Part shown: positions 1-8,987 of the stretch, piece by piece
How the letters are laid out: every line of letters begins with the position of its first letter
How positions within the stretch are numbered: position 1 is the first letter of the stretch
From: Planococcus kocurii
GTDB lineage: Bacteria > Bacillota > Bacilli > Bacillales_A > Planococcaceae
Length of the DNA: 64,000 nucleotides
Reading direction: 5' to 3'
Assembly: GCF_001465835.2 (NCBI RefSeq)
Contig: NZ_CP013661.2
Location: forward strand, 124,001-188,000
Position numbers and translations under genes: made by a program
The notes under the pieces: model-generated
What the model was told of the DNA's origin: nothing
The model's input: only the letters and a program-made list of their open reading frames with translations
Databases searched by the model: none

Positions 1-65
1 TAACTTAGTTACTAATAAATTACATTCAAAAAATAAACAATAACGTGAATTGATGGTGAGAGAGC

Positions 66-564
66 CTAGTTAATAGTTAAAGGGAAAACATAATATCCTG
101 TTCCTCGTTCCCACGTGGCGACAACTTCATAGATTGTTTTCCCACTTTGTCCATCCAGCACTACATCTTTGAAAGAACCTTTTAGATTATCTGTAGAATC
201 CCAAATGTTAACCTGGTAAGAGATTGGTTCTTCCTCAAACTGAAGTTCAATGGATGTACTTGTATTTACGATTGGCCCGTTTCGATCACCAACCAATTCA
301 GAAATACCGATAGTTTCTGCCTCTATCTCAACCATAGAATTTTCTTCTTGATCAAAGTAACTCCAGGCATAACCACCTAAAGCAGCAGAAAACTCCTCTT
401 CATTCACTTCTATTTTTAATTGAGGAGGTTTTTTTTTCAGTATATTTTACATTTCCCACAGAATTACTCATGTTTTTTTCGTTTTCTGTAGCTTCCTTTT
501 CTTGATAGCAACCAGCTAATACAACAATCATTAGCATGCTTAAAAATAATAATTTGGATTTCAT
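66..564 (-). pseudogene. Lipoprotein gene split by a +1 frameshift in an A9 run
   Basis: Two overlapping minus-strand frames make one protein. The first starts at 564 (ATG after AAGGAGG; an upstream in-frame ATG at 570 lies inside the RBS). It encodes a lipoprotein signal peptide ending in the lipobox LAGC, followed by a charged linker. It then runs out of frame at nine A residues (429-437). With eight A residues the frame would continue as KKPPQLKIEVNEEEFSAAL into the second frame, which ends at 66. The joined product would be a secreted, membrane-anchored protein of about 165 residues with a beta-rich tail. I do not recognise its function. It may be a true pseudogene, a phase-variable gene, a product rescued by slippage on the A run, or a sequencing error. 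Confidence 0.7.
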
Positions 565-703
565 CTTCATCCTCCTTAGCTCAACTTTAGACGTAAAGTA
601 CAATCTATTGGTTACAGAAGGTGACTAATTGCTAAGCTCTCAGTCTAGTGAGCATAAAGTATAGCTCTTTAGCAATGGAGAATTTTAAAGAACATTAATC
701 TTA

Positions 704-856
704 TTATTCCCTGTAGTTTTTACCAGTTAATTGACCAGCAATTAAAGCTAACAACATATTAGTAATTATAAGGGCGCTCAGAGGCATATTCGAAACGATA
801 AGAATTAAAGTCAATATACCTGCGACTCCAGCAAACAAAAAAGCATTGTAATTCAT
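704..856 (-). CDS. Small membrane protein, 50 aa, unknown
   Basis: This short frame begins at an ATG preceded by a strong AGGAGGTGACC ribosome binding site. It encodes 50 residues with two hydrophobic stretches (about residues 5-22 and 27-41) and a short polar tail ending GKNYRE. It is therefore probably a two-pass membrane peptide. It stands alone between the frameshifted lipoprotein gene and another unknown gene, all on the same strand. I do not recognise the family. The good ribosome binding site and the uniform hydrophobic/charged pattern are the reasons to call it a gene. Confidence 0.55.
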   Translation of the reverse strand: MNYNAFLFAGVAGILTLILIVSNMPLSALIITNMLLALIAGQLTGKNYRE

Positions 857-966
857 AAAGGTCACCTCCTCGATTCATTCTTCGGATTTTGAATGTAACT
901 TACTTCATCTTCAGCTACATTTCGTTTCCATCGTTCTCAATCGCTTTCAATCGCTTTCAACGCGTA

Positions 967-1392
967 TTATTTTTCTTTCTTTTTCGAATCTCCATCTTCT
1001 TGCCAAAAAGCTGGACCCGTTACATCCGATAACCAAAACAAAACATCCTGTTCATGATTCTCGGGCTTTAAGTTGCTAATGGGCCCAGGATTAAAGGTGT
1101 AGTCCCCTTGTTGAATTTTTTCTTCCCTCACATAGTCTTTGAAATGGTAAGCTCCATATCCTTGTACCGTATTTGTTCCTTCTGGTTGAGGAGATTCTTC
1201 TCGAATCGACGCATGGACCTCTGCTAAATAACTAAAGAACCTAGACAGTGAAAGGTATCCTTCCGAATTCCCGACAAATGAAACGCCAACTTCATCGATT
1301 TTGATTTCCATTTTTGCTTTTTTTGAAAAATATGGATCAAAATCGTAAAATATCTCTTTCTCTTTTTTCATTTCCTTCTTTTTTTTCGCCAT
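967..1392 (-). CDS. Hypothetical protein, 141 aa
   Basis: The start chosen is the ATG giving MAKKKKEMKKEKE, which follows GAGGAGCG at a good distance. A longer reading starting 54 nt upstream has no better signal. The protein opens with a very basic lysine run and ends with a lysine-rich tail (KKKEK). Between them is a compact region containing FYDFDPYFSKKAKMEIKID and a C-terminal segment rich in aromatic residues. There is no signal peptide and no membrane segment, so it is probably cytoplasmic. I do not recognise the family and no neighbour suggests a role. Confidence 0.6.
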   Translation of the reverse strand: MAKKKKEMKKEKEIFYDFDPYFSKKAKMEIKIDEVGVSFVGNSEGYLSLSRFFSYLAEVHASIREESPQPEGTNTVQGYGAYHFKDYVREEKIQQGDYTFNPGPISNLKPENHEQDVLFWLSDVTGPAFWQEDGDSKKKEK

Positions 1393-1958
1393 TTTATTTA
1401 CGCTCCTCGATTGTTTTTCATAGGTTTGAATGTAACTTTTCTGCACATCTGTTGCATTTAATGGCTTGCGCTATTATATGTTCTTCAATCAGAAGACTCA
1501 GCTATATAATAGGATGGTTTATTGTACCCAAATTTTATATTTAAAATGAAACAGTAGGATAAACTACTAGAAAACTGATGACTTCCCTTTTTTATAAAAG
1601 ACGATGTTCAATATCAACTTGGACGACTTGAAAATCTTTTGCAATAACAAGGGTTGGTCCTAAGCGTAGGTCGCTAACGAACTTTTCATTTGAAAAACTG
1701 GGAATCCATTAATTGTTACTTCAAATATACATATACCACAAGAAGATAGCTAGCTAATTTTGGAAATTAAACCGTTCGTAAACATATCGAAATCCGTTAT
1801 GAACGTTCGCATGTTTACAGCTACTTTTGCGGTCTGATTTGTTTAAGATAGAATGGATGAAAACACGTTTTTTCTATAATTGTATGAATCACTCTTATTT
1901 TGGACTAACTAAAACGAACCGTGTAAAATTGAACTTTAACGAAGAGGAGGTCATGGCT
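1393..1958. other. Gene-poor 0.57-kb gap with a possible decayed reading frame
   Basis: No intact gene is apparent. On the minus strand 1593-1735 can be read as protein-like sequence (INGFPVF then SNEKFVSDLRLGPTLVIAKD), but only if one T is added to a run of five, and no start codon or RBS precedes it. This could be the tail of a decayed gene or chance. A short dyad, GTAAACAT (1778-1785) with ATGTTTAC (1811-1818), lies upstream of the hydrolase gene and could be an operator, but nothing else supports this. Confidence 0.25.
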
Positions 1959-2933
1959 ATGTGCACATCCCTAACGTATTCAACGAAAGATCATTATTTT
2001 GGGCGTAACTTGGATTTGAATTTATCGTATGGTGAATCGGTCACGATCACACCTAGACATTTCCCATTTGAATTTAGAAAAGTGAAGGCTGCACCACATC
2101 ATTACGCTTTGATTGGGATGGCGGTTGTAGTGGACAACTATCCTTTGTATTTTGAGGCTACGAATGAAAAAGGGTTGAGCATGGCGGGGTTAAACTTTCC
2201 GGACAATGCGTATTTCTTTTCAGCAGTAGAAGGCAAAGACAATGTGTCTCCATTTGAATTTATCCCGTGGATTCTTGGGCAATGCGCATCGATTACAGAT
2301 GCAAAAAAGCTATTAGCAAACTTGAACCTTGTGAACATTAATTTTAGTGAGGACTTACCGCTGTCGCCGCTCCATTGGATCATTGCAGATCAAACCCAGT
2401 CCATTGTTGTGGAATCGGTAGCGGAAGGATTACAGATTTACGACAACCCAGTGGGCGTGCTGACAAACAACCCGCCTTTTGATTATCACTTGCTGAATTT
2501 AACAAACTACCGCCATCTCTCTACAACTACACCTGCAAATACGTTTTCCTCACAACTAGAGCTGGGTATACACAGCCTTGGCATGGGAGGACTTGGGCTT
2601 CCGGGAGACTTGTCGTCACCTTCTCGCTTTGTCCGCGCGGCTTTTGCGAAATCAAATTCGGTAGCGGGTGATTCAGAAGCAGAAAGCGTCAGCCAATTTT
2701 TTCATCTCTTAAAATCGGTCGCCTATGCAAAAGGGTTGTGCGAAGCAGGCGAAGGAAAATTTGAATACACGATTTATTCTTCTTGTTGCAATGTGGATAA
2801 AGGAATATATTATTACACGACTTATGAAAATAGCCAAATTACGGCCGTACAAATGAACAACGAAGATTTGGATGGTGCTCAATTGACTGCGTATCCACTC
2901 GTCAATAAAGAGCAAATCAATATTATCAATTAA
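1959..2933 (+). CDS. Choloylglycine hydrolase / penicillin V acylase family (Ntn hydrolase), 324 aa
   Basis: This enzyme family cleaves amide bonds in conjugated bile salts, penicillin V or acyl-homoserine lactones with an N-terminal cysteine nucleophile released by removal of Met1. The start was set at the ATG that gives MCTSLTYS, which puts Cys at position 2. AGGAGG lies 8 nt upstream, whereas the longer frame from 1827 would bury the nucleophile. Family residues are visible: C2, the GRNLD motif (R16, D19), an Asn in VLTNNP, and an Arg in SRFVRAAF near the end. There is no signal peptide, so it is cytoplasmic. The gene is monocistronic with its own terminator. The true substrate cannot be read from sequence; a bile-salt role is doubtful if the organism is free-living. 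Confidence 0.85.
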   Translation: MCTSLTYSTKDHYFGRNLDLNLSYGESVTITPRHFPFEFRKVKAAPHHYALIGMAVVVDNYPLYFEATNEKGLSMAGLNFPDNAYFFSAVEGKDNVSPFEFIPWILGQCASITDAKKLLANLNLVNINFSEDLPLSPLHWIIADQTQSIVVESVAEGLQIYDNPVGVLTNNPPFDYHLLNLTNYRHLSTTTPANTFSSQLELGIHSLGMGGLGLPGDLSSPSRFVRAAFAKSNSVAGDSEAESVSQFFHLLKSVAYAKGLCEAGEGKFEYTIYSSCCNVDKGIYYYTTYENSQITAVQMNNEDLDGAQLTAYPLVNKEQINIIN

Positions 2934-2949
2934 TTTAAGTAACAAAAAT

Positions 2950-2981
2950 GATTCTGCGATTAGCTGCAGAATCGTTTTTTT
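2950..2981 (+). terminator. Intrinsic terminator of the choloylglycine-hydrolase-family gene
   Basis: An 8-bp stem GATTCTGC/GCAGAATC with an 8-nt loop is followed by seven T residues, 16 nt after the stop codon. Confidence 0.8.
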
Positions 2982-3016
2982 ACTTACAGCTATCTTTGCT
3001 ATTAAATCACGACTCT

Positions 3017-3922
3017 CTAACGAATTTTGAAATCGTTCAATCCTCTGTGTCTTCTCAACAAATCAAGAAAGGCAGAAAGTGCTTTTGTTTGAAAAGGTGA
3101 CCTCGTGACAATTGAAAAGTCTCTGGTATACGGCATTTCTTTAATGTTTAAGATTTTTAAATCGCCATAACGCAGCTCTTTTTGAATCGCCCACTCGGAT
3201 AGTAAACTGATGCCCATACCAGCTTCAATCATTGCTTTGATTGGCTGTGTACTACTGAAATGCATAATGGATTGTGGAGACATTGAAAATTGCTTGAAGA
3301 CATTTTCAGCTGCTTCTCTCGTACCCGAGCCAAGTTCTCTTAAAATCCATGTTTCTTTTATTAAGTCTGGCATGGTAATTGACTTCTGTTGGCGCGTTAG
3401 CACATGATCTGCACAAGCAACGACTACCATTCGATCTTCTGCAAATGGTTCGGTTTTCAATTCTGGCACCTCTTTAAAATGACCTTCTACTATCCCCACA
3501 TCTAACTGATGACTGAGTACAAGTGCTGCAATCGTTGTTGTGTTGCCAATCGTCACAGTTGGTTTAATGTCTGGGTATTGTTCTTTTGCTTCTGCAATAA
3601 TGCGTGGTAATAAGTATTCTCCAAATGTATAACTAGCCCCGATCGCAATCGACCCGCTGGCTTTATGAGTCAAGTCTTCAAGAAGGTGATTCATTTTTGT
3701 ATAAAGTTCTTTGATTTCAATAGCATGATGATAAACAATTTCGCCTGCTTTGTTTAACCTGACGTATTTATTGGTTCGTTCTAACAATTTGACTCCTGTC
3801 AATTCTTCTAATGACCGAATATACTGACTAACGGCAGGTTGTGTCATATGCAACGCTTCGGCTGCTTTGGAAAAATTTTTCTTTTCAACTACCTTGAGAA
3901 ACACTTCCAATCGTAGATCCAT
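3017..3922 (-). CDS. LysR-family transcriptional regulator (CysL/YeiE-like), 301 aa
   Basis: The N-terminal winged helix-turn-helix is typical of LysR (residues 1-60, FLKVVEKKNFSKAAEALHMT then QPAVSQYIRSLE). A periplasmic-binding-protein-like effector domain follows from about residue 90 (GSIAIGASYTFGEYLLPRI). It is transcribed divergently from a YeiH-type transporter, the usual arrangement for a LysR protein controlling its neighbour, and the 105-bp shared gap would hold the operator. Resemblance to CysL/YeiE suggests a link to sulfur or cysteine metabolism, but the effector is not shown by sequence. The start ATG follows TGGAGGA at a good distance. Confidence 0.88.
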   Translation of the reverse strand: MDLRLEVFLKVVEKKNFSKAAEALHMTQPAVSQYIRSLEELTGVKLLERTNKYVRLNKAGEIVYHHAIEIKELYTKMNHLLEDLTHKASGSIAIGASYTFGEYLLPRIIAEAKEQYPDIKPTVTIGNTTTIAALVLSHQLDVGIVEGHFKEVPELKTEPFAEDRMVVVACADHVLTRQQKSITMPDLIKETWILRELGSGTREAAENVFKQFSMSPQSIMHFSSTQPIKAMIEAGMGISLLSEWAIQKELRYGDLKILNIKEMPYTRDFSIVTRSPFQTKALSAFLDLLRRHRGLNDFKIR

Positions 3923-4027
3923 CTCTATCCTCCACTCTTACATACAGCTTTACTTATTATCACTATTCTAATTATTTATTTTACTAATGTATAGTGCTTT
4001 TCTATACTTACTACAGGAGGTTTTATC

Positions 4028-5062
4028 ATGTCTGCTTATTATCAAAAACTAAATCGTTTCAACTTGAATTCGTCATCCCCTAAAACTGCTTGGTTAGGCG
4101 GCATGGCATTCACATTTTTAATTGCTTTTCTCGGATATCTGTTAGCACAAGTACCTGGATTTGATCAAATTGGTCAGTTAGCCTGCGCGATTATCATTGC
4201 GGTTTTCTACCGTCAGATTTTTGGTTATCCGAATGCCATTCGTTCAGGTATCACATTTTCGTCCAAACGTTTATTGCGTGTTGCCATTATCTTATACGGA
4301 CTAAAATTAAACATTGATACAGTTTTAAGTGATGGACTTTGGCTTTTAGTGCGTGATCTTGGTGTTATTACTTTCGCTATTTTAATGACGGTATGGCTAG
4401 CGAAACGCTTTAAAGCCGATAAAACCATTTCGTTATTGCTTGGTGTTGGTACCGGCGTGTGCGGAGCAGCTGCGATTGCAGCGATTGCACCAATTATTAA
4501 AGCAAAAGACGAAGATACAGCTATTGGGGTTGGAATTATCGCGTTGATGGGGACAGTATTCGCGATTTCTTATACAGTTATTCGTCCTTTTTTACCGCTT
4601 GACGACATTGAATACGGCATGTGGGTCGGCATAAGCCTTCATGAAATCGCCCATGTTGCATTAGCAGGTGCGCCAGCTGGAGAAGACGGATTAGCTATGG
4701 CTTTACTTGGAAAACTAGGGCGCGTCTTTTTACTTGTCCCTCTTTGCTTTATCTTTATTTTTATGATGAAACGCAAAAACAAAGGTGAAGAAACAACTGC
4801 AAAGATTGAATTTCCATGGTTCTTGCTTGGCTTTATCTTGTTGAGTATTTTAGGAAGTTATGTCTTTGGTCCCGTTATTCCTTTCCCCGATGCATTGCGT
4901 GACTTTGTATCGACATTGACAACCTGGTTATTGACGGCTGCAATGGTCGGGCTCGGCTTGAACGTCAGTTTGCGAGATTTGCGAGAACGTGCATTACTGC
5001 CGCTCGCCGCCATGACTATTACGTCAATTTTGCTGTCGATTCTTACGTATTTTATCGTTTGA
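4028..5062 (+). CDS. YeiH-family putative sulfate/anion exporter, 344 aa
   Basis: This is a polytopic membrane protein with about ten hydrophobic segments. It carries the family signatures GVGTGVCGAAAIAAIAPI (about residue 137) and GISLHEIAHVALAGA (about residue 201). The family (UPF0324, YeiH/YadS) is annotated as a putative sulfate exporter, but transport has been tested in few members. A strong AGGAGG box precedes the ATG, and a terminator follows directly, so it is monocistronic. The divergent LysR gene is the likely regulator. Length is normal for the family. Confidence 0.85.
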   Translation: MSAYYQKLNRFNLNSSSPKTAWLGGMAFTFLIAFLGYLLAQVPGFDQIGQLACAIIIAVFYRQIFGYPNAIRSGITFSSKRLLRVAIILYGLKLNIDTVLSDGLWLLVRDLGVITFAILMTVWLAKRFKADKTISLLLGVGTGVCGAAAIAAIAPIIKAKDEDTAIGVGIIALMGTVFAISYTVIRPFLPLDDIEYGMWVGISLHEIAHVALAGAPAGEDGLAMALLGKLGRVFLLVPLCFIFIFMMKRKNKGEETTAKIEFPWFLLGFILLSILGSYVFGPVIPFPDALRDFVSTLTTWLLTAAMVGLGLNVSLRDLRERALLPLAAMTITSILLSILTYFIV

Positions 5063-5070
5063 TATTTCTA

Positions 5071-5113
5071 TCCCCCAAAGTTATTCTATGGAATAACTTT
5101 GGGGGATTTTTTT
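5071..5113 (+). terminator. Strong intrinsic terminator after yeiH-like gene
   Basis: A 16-bp perfect stem (TCCCCCAAAGTTATTC and its complement) with a 4-nt loop is followed by seven T residues. Confidence 0.9.
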
Positions 5114-5350
5114 GAACTAGTTCTTTCTAAATTGAGTATTTCACTTTGACCTTTTACATTGACTTGAATAGTTTTTAATTTAGACAACAATTTTTTACTA
5201 ATAATTCGTGTTTTTTTGAAAAAATTACTATACAAAAGAGAGGTAATAAAGCTATAATAATTTCAGTTTGATAATTTGAACGGAAAGGGCATCTGATTTT
5301 ATCATTAATTATTAACCTGCATTTATTATATTGAGATTGGGGATATATCA

Positions 5351-6268
5351 TTGAACATTAAAAAATTCTTATACACAACTACAACTGTCGTACTTGCTGT
5401 CGTCGCTCTTGCTTCACCCGCATCAGCTGCATCAACTACTTCTTCACATTCTTTTACTGATGTCGGAGACCGCTACGCAAAAGCAGTAGATTTCTTATAT
5501 GCGGTAGAACTTATTAACGGAAAAAGCCCAACGAAATTTGGTACCAATGATCCTTTGACGCGCGGAGACGCTGCTGTTATCCTCGCAAATACGTTGTTTT
5601 CAACTATTGAAAATCCAAAAGATGCAGGATTTAAAGATCTGAATACTCGTGTACGTGCCTCTGTAAATGCTCTTGCAGAAGTAGGAATTGTATCTGGAGT
5701 AACTCCAACTGAATTTCAACCTGGAGCCCCGTTAAGCCGAGGCGCGATGGCAAAGTTTCTATCTTTAGCATTTGAATTAGAAGAATACCAACAGCAAACA
5801 CCATTTTCTGATGTAGGCGGCGTATTTAAGCCTTACATCGAGTCATTGTATGGCGCACAAATTACTGCCGGTAAAACACCATCAACTTATGGAACACATA
5901 CACAAATTACTCGTGGAGAATTTGCAAACTTGCTTTATAAAACAATCGAAACAACTACAGATTGGTTATATTATCCAGAGGTTGCTGATGTTAAAGTGAC
6001 TACAGTGACTTCTACTACGGTCACGTTAACAGAACCAGCATTGGCTGATTACACAGCTACTGAAATAGCTGACTTCTTGGAGTTTATGGTGATTCTCGAA
6101 GATGGAACTGAAGTACCTGTAGAACCAACTTCGTTCAAATTATCTGCGGATCGTTTAGTGTTGACCATTGGACATACGAAGCAAAACTTAACTGGAAAAG
6201 CGGGTCACTTTGTTGTGAGTGATTTTGATATTAGTTTCGAGTCACCATTTAACTTCAAATTGAAATAA
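5351..6268 (+). CDS. S-layer homology (SLH) domain surface protein, 305 aa
   Basis: A signal peptide (residues 1-27, cleavage after SPASA) is followed by three SLH repeats at about residues 35-85, 93-140 and 148-195. Each has an F-x-D-V/L start and an LTRGDAA / LSRGAMA / ITRGEFA-type end. SLH modules bind pyruvylated secondary cell-wall polymers, so the protein is anchored to the wall. The last 100 residues are a beta-rich domain (VTTVTSTTVTLTEPAL) that I do not recognise; it could be the displayed part. The start is TTG with a G-rich box upstream. The gene is monocistronic, with a long AT-rich leader and its own terminator. Confidence 0.88.
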   Translation: MNIKKFLYTTTTVVLAVVALASPASAASTTSSHSFTDVGDRYAKAVDFLYAVELINGKSPTKFGTNDPLTRGDAAVILANTLFSTIENPKDAGFKDLNTRVRASVNALAEVGIVSGVTPTEFQPGAPLSRGAMAKFLSLAFELEEYQQQTPFSDVGGVFKPYIESLYGAQITAGKTPSTYGTHTQITRGEFANLLYKTIETTTDWLYYPEVADVKVTTVTSTTVTLTEPALADYTATEIADFLEFMVILEDGTEVPVEPTSFKLSADRLVLTIGHTKQNLTGKAGHFVVSDFDISFESPFNFKLK

Positions 6269-6277
6269 GCTTTATAA

Positions 6278-6326
6278 AACCCCTTGAATGGAATCACTCG
6301 TAAGTGAACTCCTTCAAGGGGTTTTT
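6278..6326 (+). terminator. Intrinsic terminator after the SLH gene
   Basis: An 11-bp stem AACCCCTTGAA/TTCAAGGGGTT with an internal smaller dyad in the loop is followed by TTTTT. Confidence 0.8.
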
Positions 6327-6423
6327 CATATGTATTCAATTAGTCAGTTGGAGACTTTCGCGTGATGGCATCGTTAAATTTTGCCTCTTACAATATATTG
6401 GGCTTTCTTATACGATCATTATT

Positions 6424-7314
6424 CTAGATTTTTGTAACGGGCACTTTCACGGCTCTTCGCTTTTCTGGCCAGTTCACAAGAAAAATCCCTGCAAAAATCA
6501 AACTCCCCCCAACAAAAAGCGGCAATCCAACATCTTCTCCTAACACGAACCATCCGGATACAATGCCAAAAAAAGGAGCTAAAAAGAGAAAAGCACTCAC
6601 TTTTCCAGAATCTCCTTTTTGCAATAAATAAAACCAAATAGTAAATTGAACAATTGAAGCTGGAATAGATAGCCACAATAAAATGGAAATAGATGTCGGG
6701 TTGATGACAAGGTAAGAGACTTCCAAGAAAAAGGAGCCAACCAGTAAAATAATACCCCCGAATAACATCTGGTAAGCGGTCAAGACCCACATATCAATGG
6801 AGCCTCCCCATTTCTTAATTAACAGTGTGCCGACTGACCAAAAAACAGCGCTTGAAAATCCAAATAAGGTACCGATTTGAAGATCTAAATGACTTCCCAT
6901 TGTCACAAAAACACCCAAAAAGCCAACCAGCACGCCTAACCATTGAATGACTCGGTAACGCATACCCAGTGCGAGTGTACCGATTAATACCACAAGCAAA
7001 GGATTCATAAAAGTTAAAATAGCCGATTCGCCGGAAGTGATGGTTCGCAAGCTTAGAAAAATAGCACCCATGACACCAGCAGTTTGAATGGCACCGATAA
7101 TGATGATTTTTCCCCACGTAGTTACAGTTTGAGGGTGATTTCTTTTAAACAATCTGACAAACAACATCATGATACTACCTGCAATCGTAAACCGGATGCC
7201 TGCTAATAACAAGGGGGATATGTAGAGTAAGCCAATTTTAGCTACTACAAAGGAAGAACCCATTAAACCCGTGGTCAGAATGACTAAAAAAGAGAACAGT
7301 AATTTGTCTTTCAA
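6424..7314 (-). CDS. EamA/DMT-superfamily transporter, 296 aa
   Basis: The protein has ten predicted hydrophobic segments arranged as two repeated EamA halves (about residues 8-135 and 147-285). The repeat signatures are visible in SSFVVAKIGLLYISPLLLAG and in the second half around SAVFWSVGTLLIKKWGG. This fits the drug/metabolite transporter superfamily, whose members export amino acids, nucleosides or small metabolites; the substrate cannot be told. The start is TTG, well placed behind AAGGAGAG. It lies 75 nt downstream of the phosphotransferase gene and may be co-transcribed with it. Confidence 0.87.
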   Translation of the reverse strand: MKDKLLFSFLVILTTGLMGSSFVVAKIGLLYISPLLLAGIRFTIAGSIMMLFVRLFKRNHPQTVTTWGKIIIIGAIQTAGVMGAIFLSLRTITSGESAILTFMNPLLVVLIGTLALGMRYRVIQWLGVLVGFLGVFVTMGSHLDLQIGTLFGFSSAVFWSVGTLLIKKWGGSIDMWVLTAYQMLFGGIILLVGSFFLEVSYLVINPTSISILLWLSIPASIVQFTIWFYLLQKGDSGKVSAFLFLAPFFGIVSGWFVLGEDVGLPLFVGGSLIFAGIFLVNWPEKRRAVKVPVTKI

Positions 7315-7389
7315 TGTGCCACTCTCCTTTTTTAAGGGTGCGTTGTTTCTTGTTTATTTTTGTTAAAGACTAGTTAACTTCAGTGTTTG

Positions 7390-8241
7390 CTAATGGTTAT
7401 CGACGATTGCAGTCCAGTAATCCCAAACTTCCAAATAAGCTAGCCAATCAGCTGGATGATGCTTTAAACAAATAGCTAACCGTTGATACAACCCTATTAG
7501 TACTTCTTCATAGAGCTGCTTCGTATTAGATGTGTTAACAGTTAACTTGGCAGCTGCTGCATCAAATATCTCTTTTGTTAAATCATACGGTGAAGAAAAG
7601 AAAGCGTAAATTAAATCATAATGTGGCCAGCCGAAAATCGGGGTTGGATCGATAATACCTGTTAATTGTTCTTCACTGACTAAAAAGTTATGAAATCCAC
7701 AATCACCGTGAAGCAAATACGGAATTGGCTGCAAGTTCGCTTGTTCTCGCTTTGTTGGTACCGGAGCTTCTATATATAGGCCCGCTCTTTTAAAACAAGG
7801 CGCAAACATTTCTTTTGCTGCTTCTACTTCTGCTGTTAAAAATTGTTCCCACGTGCTCACAGTTGCCCCTTGCCAGCCCCACTGTTCGTGTGTGGAAGTA
7901 GGCTGATAGTGATTGAGTAAACCCGAAACCAGATGTTGCATCAGTTTATTTTTACTACTGTTAAAGGATGTAGCAATCGCACAAGGAATATGTGTATAGA
8001 CCATGAACTGAAAACCGGGATCGACAAGCGTGAGATCTGGTAGTAAGGGAATGGACTGATAAGTAGACAAAAAATCTATTTCTGCTTGAGTTGTTTCGGC
8101 TTTATTTATTTTGAGGACATGAGCTTTGTCATTTTCTTTAGTAAGCAGATAAACCTCACTCCTTGTTCCACCACTCAAAGCTGTGCACGTCCAATCCAGT
8201 TTGTCTCCATTCAGTTGGGGAAGAATTGTTGTTATATCCAT
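7390..8241 (-). CDS. Aminoglycoside-phosphotransferase-like (APH family) protein, 283 aa
   Basis: This protein has the kinase-like fold. It contains a possible ATP-binding Lys in HVLKINKAE (about residue 45), the catalytic loop LLHGDCGFHNFL (about residue 178; APH consensus HGDxxxxN), and the metal-binding IIDPTPIFGWPHYDL, where the Asp of DxxxxxxGxxxxD is kept. The family phosphorylates aminoglycosides, sugars, choline or homoserine. Most chromosomal members are not resistance genes and I cannot name the substrate. A GGAGGAG box precedes the ATG. The DMT transporter downstream might export or import the product, but that is only a contextual guess. Confidence 0.78.
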   Translation of the reverse strand: MDITTILPQLNGDKLDWTCTALSGGTRSEVYLLTKENDKAHVLKINKAETTQAEIDFLSTYQSIPLLPDLTLVDPGFQFMVYTHIPCAIATSFNSSKNKLMQHLVSGLLNHYQPTSTHEQWGWQGATVSTWEQFLTAEVEAAKEMFAPCFKRAGLYIEAPVPTKREQANLQPIPYLLHGDCGFHNFLVSEEQLTGIIDPTPIFGWPHYDLIYAFFSSPYDLTKEIFDAAAAKLTVNTSNTKQLYEEVLIGLYQRLAICLKHHPADWLAYLEVWDYWTAIVDNH

Positions 8242-8462
8242 TTATTGCTCCTCCGTTTAAATCAGATCAGTAGAATAAGCATACCATTATTCACATTGAA
8301 AATTTATACTAGTTAAATTAATCCGAATCAGTAACTTGCTTACTCGGTTAGATAATTAGCCAATTGTGCATTTTTTATGGAGTTTATTCTGAGTAAATGA
8401 AGGTATACACATACTAAGTTCAGCTTGTTAGCAGACTAACGAGAGAAGGAGGAGAATTTTTT

Positions 8463-8915
8463 GTGAATGCTTATGCGAAATTCGGTATAATGATTTTGAC
8501 TTCAACTTTTTTGATGTATTGGTTAATGTTCTTGAATATTTTTCAACTTGACCATATTTTTTACAGTGAGACTCGCGTTTATATGGCCTTGATTATGGGC
8601 TCGGTGATGGCGATTGTCATGCTGCTGTTCATGTGGCCAATGTACAAAAACAAAAAAACCAATACCGTGATTCTCGGAGGAAGTGCAGTTATATTCGCGC
8701 TTTCGCTATGGCTCGTCCGTAGCCAAATACTTGTAGAAGATGTTAAATGGATGGAAGCGATGATTCCCCATCATTCGATCGCCATCTTAACGAGTGAACG
8801 CGCCAACATTTCAGATCCTCGTGTTCGTGAACTGGCAGACTCAATTATCGAAGCACAACGTAAAGAAATTGCCGAAATGAAAAAGCTAATTAAAGATCTT
8901 GAAGACGAAGAATGA
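8463..8915 (+). CDS. DUF305-domain membrane protein, 150 aa
   Basis: Three hydrophobic segments (about residues 7-27, 40-60 and 69-86) are followed by a DUF305-type helical tail with WMEAMIPHHSIAILTSER. Paired His residues like these are characteristic of DUF305 proteins, some of which are implicated in copper handling, so a metal role is possible but unproven. The tail ends in a charged helix (EAQRKEIAEMKKLIKDLEDEE). The start is GTG, 10 nt after AAGGAGG. The gene stands alone between divergent and convergent neighbours and has its own terminator. Confidence 0.8.
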   Translation: MNAYAKFGIMILTSTFLMYWLMFLNIFQLDHIFYSETRVYMALIMGSVMAIVMLLFMWPMYKNKKTNTVILGGSAVIFALSLWLVRSQILVEDVKWMEAMIPHHSIAILTSERANISDPRVRELADSIIEAQRKEIAEMKKLIKDLEDEE

Positions 8916-8935
8916 TCAAAGTCAATTAACCAGAA

Positions 8936-8970
8936 AAGCCAAGAGCAGATTGGATGCTCTTGGCTTTTTT
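8936..8970 (+). terminator. Intrinsic terminator after the DUF305 gene
   Basis: Stem AAGCCAAGAGCA/TGCTCTTGGCTT with a 7-nt loop, then a T run. It also lies just past the 3' end of the convergent Nudix gene. Confidence 0.85.
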
Positions 8971-8987
8971 CTATTGCTAGTTCCTTA

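Noticed and set aside
628..677. ATTGCTAA/TTAGCAAT inverted repeat downstream of the 50-aa gene
   Set aside because: Only 8 bp with a 34-nt loop and no T run; not convincing as a terminator.
1314..1544. 76-codon plus-strand frame
   Set aside because: Antisense to the 967-1392 gene, no RBS, low-complexity FSFPSFFSPFYLRS composition; a shadow.
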